The notes beneath the pieces were generated by a model that searched no databases, was not told where the DNA came from, and saw only the letters and a program-made list of their open reading frames with translations. This document shows, piece after piece, positions 7,853 through 12,163 of a stretch of 12,163 nucleotides of DNA. Position 1 is the first letter of the stretch. Each line of letters starts with the position of its first letter. This DNA is from an uncultured Pseudomonadota bacterium (GTDB lineage Bacteria > Pseudomonadota > Gammaproteobacteria > Burkholderiales > Eutrophovitaceae), in assembly GCA_913057845.1 (NCBI GenBank), contig CAJXPC010000020.1:1-12163 (forward strand), read 5' to 3'. The position numbers and the translations under genes are program-made.

Positions 7853-8887
7853 TCAGGTGGAGACACTCCAATCCATCGTCTCGCCAGCACGAAATGGAAC
7901 AATGCTGCCACCTGGGTAGAGGTATTGCGGTGGTACCTCCTGACTCTTACGTAACAGCTTAACTTGCCCAACATTTAGCGGCAATCCATAAAAGTTTGCG
8001 CCGAAGGTTGAAGTAAAGTTTTCTAACTTGTCAATTGCGCCTACCGAGTCAAAAGCTGACGCATATAATTCAAGGGCAGCGTGCGCGGTGTATACCCCAG
8101 CACATCCACAAGCAGCCTCTTTCGTATTTTTTTCATGAGGCGCACTGTCCGTACCTAAAAAATACTTAGGGCTGCCGGACACGGCTGCGCTAATAAGCGC
8201 GAGTCGATGCTCTTCCCGCTTAAGAATGGGCAGACAATAGTAATGCGGTCGAATTCCACCGGCAAACAAGTCACTGCGATTAAGCAATAGATGATGCGCG
8301 GTAATTGTCGCTGCAACTTTATCGGAACAAGAGTCTACGAACTGCACCGAATCAGCGGTGGTGATATGTTCAAGAACAACCTTGAGCTCCGAAAATTTCT
8401 CAACCACAGTAGACAAAACGGTATCGAGGAATACTTTCTCCCTATCGAAGACGTCAACACCTTTATCGGTGACCTCTCCATGAAGCAACAACGGCATACC
8501 ATGCTTCATCATTGCCTCAAGAACGTCGAAACGACCAGACAAATCTGTCACCCCGGAATCAGAATTGGTAGTCGCACCCGCCGGATAGTACTTAACACCA
8601 TGAACAATTCCCGACTCCTTCGCACTCAAGATTTCAGAAGGCGTCGTTCGATCAGTCAAATAGAGCGTCATCAGCGGATTAAACGACCGACCAGCTGGCA
8701 CCGCTGACAAAATCCGATCCCTATACTCGATAGCCATCGAAGTCGACACAATCGGCGGCCTAAGATTTGGCATCACAATTGCTCGGCCAAACTGAGCTGA
8801 CACATGTTCGACAGTCAGAGGCAACAAACCCCCGTCCCTTAAGTGAATATGAAGATCGTCGGGCTGACGAATAAGCAGTTCATCCAT
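7853..8887 (-). CDS. pyrC: Dihydroorotase PyrC (class II)
   Basis: PyrC is the zinc amidohydrolase that interconverts carbamoyl-aspartate and dihydroorotate, the third step of pyrimidine synthesis, in the cytoplasm. The 344 residues match the class II length (E. coli 348). Metal and catalytic residues are all visible: DLHIHLRDG (H13, H15, R17), the lysine in [17 protein letters not shown] (K99, carbamylated in the family), H136 in LLLHGE, H174 in LEHITT, and D247 in GTDSAPH. No disruption is seen. It starts 18 bases after the rsmI stop on the same strand, so the two may be cotranscribed. No strong ribosome site is seen upstream of the ATG. Placement next to rnpB and the dcw cluster appears to be genomic neighbourhood rather than function. 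Confidence 0.98.
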   Translation of the reverse strand: MDELLIRQPDDLHIHLRDGGLLPLTVEHVSAQFGRAIVMPNLRPPIVSTSMAIEYRDRILSAVPAGRSFNPLMTLYLTDRTTPSEILSAKESGIVHGVKYYPAGATTNSDSGVTDLSGRFDVLEAMMKHGMPLLLHGEVTDKGVDVFDREKVFLDTVLSTVVEKFSELKVVLEHITTADSVQFVDSCSDKVAATITAHHLLLNRSDLFAGGIRPHYYCLPILKREEHRLALISAAVSGSPKYFLGTDSAPHEKNTKEAACGCAGVYTAHAALELYASAFDSVGAIDKLENFTSTFGANFYGLPLNVGQVKLLRKSQEVPPQYLYPGGSIVPFRAGETMDWSVST

Positions 8888-8905
8888 AACTAAACTCTAA
8901 TCTCT

Positions 8906-9787
8906 CTATTTGCCTAATCCATTTTTAATGTCTAAGGCCATTTGATAAATCCTCTTTCGAGGAATCTGACTGTATTTTGCAACAATATCGACAGTCTGTT
9001 TTAGGGGCAATGATTGCAATAGATCTTTCATTAGCTCTTTAACCTCTGTGGAAACCTTGTCTTCGCCACTAACGGTTAACGGCAGGAATAAAGTAAGGAC
9101 GAACTCCCCCCTTGACTGGTAAACCCCCGATGAGACCCAAATTACGGCGTCACCTAATGATAACGAAACCGTTTCCTCGTTAGCTTTAGTCAACTCCCGA
9201 CCAATAAAAACCCGGAGATCTTCACCAAAAATCGACAGCATTTCGCTTAAGCAAGCTTTGATGCGGTGAGGGCTCTCAAACAAGACGACTGGAACATCAT
9301 AGCTTGTGAGCTTTGTTAAAAATTGTTTTCTCTCTCCAGATTTTGCCGGCACAAAACCTTTAAATAAAAAGCCCTGCTGGATTAACCCACTGACAGACAG
9401 CGCAGCTGTGAGCGCACTTGCACCCGGAATGGGTTCTACGCGATACCCAGCATCACGAGCCTTAGCCACCACGATTGCTCCAGGATCACAGATGCCCGGG
9501 GTCCCCGCATCGCTCACAATGGCGACGGAATTACCTCCAGACAACAACTTGATAATTCCATCCGAAGAAGTAACCTCATTATGCTCACGGTAGGAAATCA
9601 AACGTCCTTGCAGGTTTAACTTCGATAACAACCCTTTTGTATTACGAGTATCCTCAGCGGCGATGATATCGACAGAACTTAAAATTTTGACCGCTCGGTG
9701 CGTGATATCACCCATATTTCCAATAGGCGTGGCTACTACATAGAGCGTGGCAGGTCGAGCCTCTTTATCAGGCTGATCGTTAGTCAT
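8906..9787 (-). CDS. rsmI: 16S rRNA (cytidine1402-2'-O)-methyltransferase RsmI
   Basis: RsmI is a SAM-dependent tetrapyrrole-methylase-fold enzyme that methylates the ribose 2'-O of C1402 in 16S rRNA, the same nucleotide modified by RsmH. The 293-residue protein carries the family signatures LYVVATPIGNMGDIT (15-29), AAEDTRNT (43-50), SYREHNE (65-71), VSDAGTPGICDPG (91-103), PGASALTAAL (121-130), GFLFKGFVP (139-147) and FESPHR (170-175). A helical C-terminal part (about 245-293) ends the chain. No Shine-Dalgarno precedes the ATG. A TATAGT at 9799-9794 lies so close that a leaderless transcript is conceivable, but no -35 supports it. The gene diverges from gmhA across 159 bases; in E. coli rsmI is near the diaA and dolP genes too, so the neighbourhood is conserved though rearranged. 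Confidence 0.97.
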   Translation of the reverse strand: MTNDQPDKEARPATLYVVATPIGNMGDITHRAVKILSSVDIIAAEDTRNTKGLLSKLNLQGRLISYREHNEVTSSDGIIKLLSGGNSVAIVSDAGTPGICDPGAIVVAKARDAGYRVEPIPGASALTAALSVSGLIQQGFLFKGFVPAKSGERKQFLTKLTSYDVPVVLFESPHRIKACLSEMLSIFGEDLRVFIGRELTKANEETVSLSLGDAVIWVSSGVYQSRGEFVLTLFLPLTVSGEDKVSTEVKELMKDLLQSLPLKQTVDIVAKYSQIPRKRIYQMALDIKNGLGK

Positions 9788-10537
<750 letters not shown>

Positions 10538-10538
10538 A

Positions 10539-11114
10539 ATGTATAGATCAACGATTTCAATGGTTCTTGTGGTTTCTCTTTCTGGGGCCCTTCATGGCTG
10601 CCTCGGGCCCGCCGTAGTATCCGCCGGAATCGGCGCCGCAATGATGTCAGAAGATCCAAGAACTGCTGGGACAATCGTAGATGACCGAATCATCGTCAGC
10701 AAACTCTCATCCAGAATCAAAGACAAATACCCTAACCAGGCAAAAGTTCACGTAACAACTTACAACAATGTAGTACTTTTGACTGGTCAAGTTGCTTCAG
10801 AATCGATCAAAGACGACCTACAACTCATGGTCCTCGAAACCCAGTCTGTTCGAGATTTTAAAGACGAGACAACGGTTGGTGAATTCAGCTCATTCAAGGA
10901 ATTTGCCAAGGACGGCGCGATCAAAACGCAAGTCGTCAGCTTACTCACACGAAGCAAAGATGTGCGAATCGTCCGAGTCAATACAACGGTTGAGTTGGGA
11001 ACTGTTTACCTCATGGGCCTTGTGACGCGAGATGAAGGTGAAACTGCGGCCCAGATCGCGGCGTCAGTTAAAGGAGCATCCAAAATCGTCAAAATATTTG
11101 AGTACGTTGACTGA
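10539..11114 (+). CDS. dolP: DolP/YraP-like lipoprotein with two BON domains
   Basis: The family protein is an outer-membrane lipoprotein of the periplasm that supports envelope integrity; BON domains bind phospholipid. The 191-residue product has a signal peptide (1-20) ending in LHGC, so Cys21 would be the lipidated residue; His at -2 of the lipobox is unusual. RTAGTIVDD (41-49) matches the motif that opens the first BON domain (about 48-115, with TTYNNVVLLTGQV at 73-85). The second BON domain covers about 125-191. Its length equals E. coli DolP. The ATG begins one base after the gmhA stop with AGGAG about nine bases before it, so the two genes are surely cotranscribed. This order matches diaA-dolP of E. 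coli. Confidence 0.9.
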   Translation: MYRSTISMVLVVSLSGALHGCLGPAVVSAGIGAAMMSEDPRTAGTIVDDRIIVSKLSSRIKDKYPNQAKVHVTTYNNVVLLTGQVASESIKDDLQLMVLETQSVRDFKDETTVGEFSSFKEFAKDGAIKTQVVSLLTRSKDVRIVRVNTTVELGTVYLMGLVTRDEGETAAQIAASVKGASKIVKIFEYVD

Positions 11115-11260
11115 GCTTTAGACTGTAGCGATTGTCACTCATGGAACGTTTACTAACGGTCTGCGCCGACCGCTGGTTAACCAGTCGCCTTAGGCAGCCC
11201 TTCTTTAGGAACTAAAACCGATTTCTGGAGACAAATTGAACCATTTACAACAATAATGTC
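11115..11260 (+). repeat. Gap between dolP and hldC with a string of small inverted repeats
   Basis: No gene is seen in these 146 bases. Four inverted repeats follow each other: CGGTC (11157-11161) with GACCG (11168-11172); the perfect 12-base palindrome CTGGTTAACCAG (11173-11184); GCCTTAGGC (11187-11195); and TTTAG-GAA-CTAAA (11204-11216). None is followed by a T-run, so a rho-independent terminator is not clear. No tRNA or known riboswitch pattern was recognised. It could be a structured leader of hldC, a processing site, or a rho-dependent end of dolP transcription. Confidence 0.5.
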
Positions 11261-11728
11261 ATGCGTGCAAAGCTAGCAATTCCAGATAGTCTCGAGTCTC
11301 AATTAAGAGATGTGCCACGCCCCTACGTATTTACTAATGGCGTGTTCGACATTCTGCACCGAGGCCATGTGACGTATCTTGCCCAAGCGAGAGCTCTTGG
11401 AGCCTCACTCATTGTGGCTATTAATTCCGACAACTCCGTGAGGAGACTCGGCAAAGGAGACGATAGACCAATTAATTCGACTGAAGATCGAATGGCGGTC
11501 ATCGCCGCACTGGAATGTGTAGACCTAGTCACCAGCTTTGAAGAAGATACGCCCTTAAAACTCATCAATACAATTAAACCTGAATTTTTAGTTAAAGGCG
11601 GTGATTGGTCAGTCGAACTGATTGTCGGAAGTGCCGAGGTCGCGAGCTGGGGCGGAAAAACGCTTTCGATACCCTTCGAGTATCAAACCTCAACTAGCAA
11701 AACCATCGAACGCATCCGCAAAGGGTAG
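11261..11728 (+). CDS. hldC: D-glycero-beta-D-manno-heptose 1-phosphate adenylyltransferase (HldC/RfaE2)
   Basis: This cytoplasmic nucleotidyltransferase joins ATP and heptose 1-phosphate to make ADP-heptose for the LPS inner core. The 155 residues match the C-terminal half of E. coli HldE; here it stands alone, as in many betaproteobacteria, so the kinase HldA must be encoded elsewhere. Motifs: TNGVFDILHRGHVTYL (25-40) with the HxGH catalytic site (H33, H36), VAINSD (52-57), RPIN (69-72), RMAVIAALECVD (77-88), FEEDTPLKLI (93-102), LVKGGDW (110-116) and TSTSKTIERI (143-152), the place of the family's C-terminal ATP-binding serine motif. An in-frame stop (11237-11239) limits upstream extension and this ATG is the first normal start, but it has no Shine-Dalgarno. 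It ends six bases before the next gene. Confidence 0.95.
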   Translation: MRAKLAIPDSLESQLRDVPRPYVFTNGVFDILHRGHVTYLAQARALGASLIVAINSDNSVRRLGKGDDRPINSTEDRMAVIAALECVDLVTSFEEDTPLKLINTIKPEFLVKGGDWSVELIVGSAEVASWGGKTLSIPFEYQTSTSKTIERIRKG

Positions 11729-11734
11729 ATCGAA

Positions 11735-12163
11735 ATGTATAGAGCCGTACTGATTTTAGTACTACTGTGGTGCCCACCTCTACAGGCAGAGAATACAAAA
11801 TCTCACGGCATCGCAATGCACGGAAGTCCGAAATATTCATTGAATTTTCCGCATTTTGAATACGTTAACCCTAATGCCCCCAAAGGGGGTCGACTTAACT
11901 TAGGCGCTGCAGGAACCTTCGACAGCTTCAACCCCTATATCCCCAAGGGCAACGCCGGTGCTGGCGCCTCGATGGAAACCTTAATGACAACAAGTGCAGA
12001 CGAACCATTTAGTGCCTATGGTTTAATTGCAGAATACATTGAGGTTCCTGAAGATCGTAGTTGGGCGCAATTTAAAATTCGAAAAGAAGCCAAGTGGCAC
12101 GATGGACAACCAATCAGCGTCGATGATGTCATATGGTCGCTCAACACCCTCAAAGAATTTGGC
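11735..12163 (+). CDS. YejA-like periplasmic peptide-binding protein of an ABC importer, 5' part only
   Basis: The first 143 codons are present; the frame is open to the window edge. These SBP family 5 proteins usually have about 600 residues, so three quarters are missing. The start has a signal peptide (MYRAVLILVLLWCPPLQA, cleavage probably after residue 18). The mature part begins with features typical of the YejA branch: HGIAMHGSPKY (24-34), HFEYVNPNAPKGG (40-52), LGAAGTFDSFNPY (56-68), then AEYIEVPEDRSW (99-110) and the SBP5 signature region AKWHDGQPISVDDVIW (119-134). In E. coli YejA works with YejBEF in uptake of peptides including microcin C. The ATG is six bases after the hldC stop with no clear ribosome site, which suggests coupling to hldC. 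Permease and ATPase genes would be expected to the right. Confidence 0.93.
   Translation, partial: MYRAVLILVLLWCPPLQAENTKSHGIAMHGSPKYSLNFPHFEYVNPNAPKGGRLNLGAAGTFDSFNPYIPKGNAGAGASMETLMTTSADEPFSAYGLIAEYIEVPEDRSWAQFKIRKEAKWHDGQPISVDDVIWSLNTLKEFG

Noticed and set aside
7648..7974. Open reading frames of about 60-108 codons on both strands across 7305-7974
   Set aside because: They lie over the RNase P RNA, the mraZ promoter or the 3' end of pyrC, have no family resemblance, and the structural RNA explains the conservation.
8291..8707. A 138-codon frame on the plus strand inside pyrC
   Set aside because: Antisense shadow of an intact, fully recognisable dihydroorotase; no ribosome site or known motif.
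11157..11195. Possible tRNA or known riboswitch in the dolP-hldC gap
   Set aside because: No acceptor/T-arm pattern (no GTTCRA-type loop) and no familiar riboswitch core; only short unrelated stems.

Overview
The window is a stretch of ordinary Gram-negative housekeeping chromosome, most likely from a betaproteobacterium. This rests on the order and sequence of the division and cell-wall (dcw) genes, a meso-diaminopimelate-type MurE, a type A RNase P RNA, a DolP-like lipoprotein, a LPS-heptose gene set, and a stand-alone HldC instead of the fused HldE of enterobacteria. Base composition looks moderate (not computed). No mobile element, CRISPR array, tRNA or phage gene was seen. The first 23 bases are not genomic: they match the end of a Nextera/Tn5 sequencing adapter, so the left edge is the true end of an assembled contig.

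Minus strand, transcribed from right to left (about 9787 to 24): rsmI (9787-8906), pyrC (8887-7853), the RNase P RNA gene rnpB (about 7798-7434), then the head of the dcw cluster: mraZ, rsmH, ftsL, ftsI, murE, murF and a mraY cut off by the contig end. From rsmH to murF every junction overlaps (GTGA at rsmH/ftsL, ATGA at ftsL/ftsI and ftsI/murE, 8 nt at murE/murF with the preferred start), which suggests translational coupling. Upstream of mraZ is a well-formed promoter. It overlaps a 10-bp-periodic GTGGG-type repeat that looks like the MraZ operator, so the cluster is probably self-repressed by MraZ.

Plus strand, diverging from rsmI (9947 to the right end): a SIS-domain protein that looks like DiaA overall but keeps the GmhA metal-ligand residues; a DolP/YraP-like double-BON lipoprotein one base downstream; a 146-base gap rich in small inverted repeats; hldC (heptose-1-phosphate adenylyltransferase); and the first 143 codons of a YejA-type periplasmic peptide-binding protein that runs off the right edge.

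Together the genes serve envelope growth: peptidoglycan precursors (MurE, MurF, MraY), septal synthesis (FtsI, FtsL), LPS heptose (GmhA, HldC), outer-membrane integrity (DolP) and peptide uptake. Ribosome and RNA maturation (RsmH, RsmI, rnpB) and pyrimidine synthesis (PyrC) are also present. I found no convincing undescribed system. The points most worth a second look are the mraZ control region, the hybrid GmhA/DiaA protein, the structured gap before hldC, and several start-codon decisions.
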